Source: a bacterium (GTDB lineage: Bacteria; Krumholzibacteriota; Krumholzibacteriia; LZORAL124-64-63). From it: a stretch of DNA of 5,789 nt. Numbering within the stretch: the stretch's first letter is position 1; each line of letters starts with the position of its first letter. The stretch covers positions 1-5,789 of the forward strand of contig DAOVZQ010000197.1 of assembly GCA_030635025.1 (NCBI GenBank), read 5' to 3'. A program made the translations under genes and the position numbers. The notes under the pieces are model-generated. The model made no database searches. It worked only from the letters and a program-made list of their open reading frames with translations, and was not told where the DNA came from. Positions 5,294 through 5,789 of the stretch are shown one piece after another.

Positions 5294-5789
5294 CTACATC
5301 ATGCCGCCCATGCCACCCATGCCACCCATGCCGCCCATGTCGGGCATCGGGGGTGCGCTGTCCTCGGGCTCGTCGGCCACACAGGCCTCGGTGGTCAGCA
5401 GCATGGCCGCAATGGATGCGGCGTTCTGCAAAGCCGAGCGGGTGACCTTCACCGGATCGATGATGCCGGCGGCCAGCAGGTCCTCGTACTTCATCGTTGC
5501 CGCGTTGAAGCCAATGTTGGCTTTCTTCTCGGTACGCAGCTTCTCAACGACGAGGGCGCCTTCCTGACCGGCGTTCATGACGATCATCCGCACAGGCTCT
5601 TCAACCGCACGCGCGACGATGTCGCGACCCACGGAGATTTCACCTTCGAGCTTCAACTCCTGGATAGCCTTGGCGGTGCGCAGCAGAGCCACGCCGCCAC
5701 CGGCGACGATACCTTCTTCGACCGCGGCGCGGGTCGCCGAAAGGGCGTCCTCGACACGGTGCTTCTTTTCCTTCATCTCGATCTCGGTC
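5294..5789 (-). CDS. groL: Chaperonin GroEL (60-kDa), C-terminal third
   Basis: The last 164 residues of GroEL, the ATP-driven double-ring chaperonin that folds cytoplasmic proteins with GroES; the 5' part, about 380 codons, lies beyond the right edge. The visible part is the end of the intermediate and the second equatorial segment. The first complete codons read TEIEMKEKKHRVEDALSATR; the Asp of VEDAL corresponds to E. coli D398, needed for ATP hydrolysis. AGGGVALL gives the GGG nucleotide loop, and NAAT...GIIDP corresponds to the N479-A481 and D495 nucleotide contacts. The tail ends in PDMGGMGGMGGMGGMM, the flexible Gly-Gly-Met repeat that projects into the cavity. No deletion or frameshift is seen. 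It stops at TAG and is followed by a hairpin terminator. Confidence 0.97.
   Translation of the reverse strand, partial: TEIEMKEKKHRVEDALSATRAAVEEGIVAGGGVALLRTAKAIQELKLEGEISVGRDIVARAVEEPVRMIVMNAGQEGALVVEKLRTEKKANIGFNAATMKYEDLLAAGIIDPVKVTRSALQNAASIAAMLLTTEACVADEPEDSAPPMPDMGGMGGMGGMGGMM

Overview
The window is GC-rich and every gene I can support is read from the minus strand. In the direction of transcription (high to low coordinates) it holds: the 3' end of a GroEL chaperonin gene; a 317-bp intergenic region packed with two very large palindromes; a tightly overlapping three-gene unit (family-4 glycosyltransferase, YqeC-like protein, MobA/MocA-like nucleotidyltransferase); a 252-bp spacer with a good sigma-70-type promoter; an exported TPR-repeat protein; and the 5' part of an LL-diaminopimelate aminotransferase gene that runs off the left edge.

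Organism: a Gram-negative-type bacterium with high GC is suggested by the GroEL with a Gly-Gly-Met tail, the Sec-type signal peptide on the TPR protein, the DapL-type lysine pathway enzyme and strong GGAGG ribosome sites. The combination recalls deep-branching, mostly uncultured lineages (FCB-group or Gemmatimonadota/Eisenbacteria-like) rather than a well-known model genus, but this is inference from general impression and weak.

How the genes work together: the glycosyltransferase, yqeC-like and mobA-like genes overlap by 4 nt at each junction (GTGA and ATGA), so they are almost certainly one translationally coupled operon. The last two belong to families tied to maturation of molybdenum hydroxylases (the YqeC/YgfJ selenium-dependent hydroxylase system); why a GT4 glycosyltransferase leads this operon is unclear. 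The TPR protein and DapL are separated by a stem-loop and may be independent units.

The most unusual part is 4979-5274. Two back-to-back palindromes of 146 and 153 bp have unrelated arms but the same 24-nt centre in the same orientation; the only two differences between the centres form a compensatory A-T to T-A swap. The second palindrome contains the groEL terminator in one arm and a degraded inverted copy of it in the other. A small ORF with a strong ribosome site spans the first palindrome and ends 30 nt before the glycosyltransferase start, which itself lacks a ribosome site.
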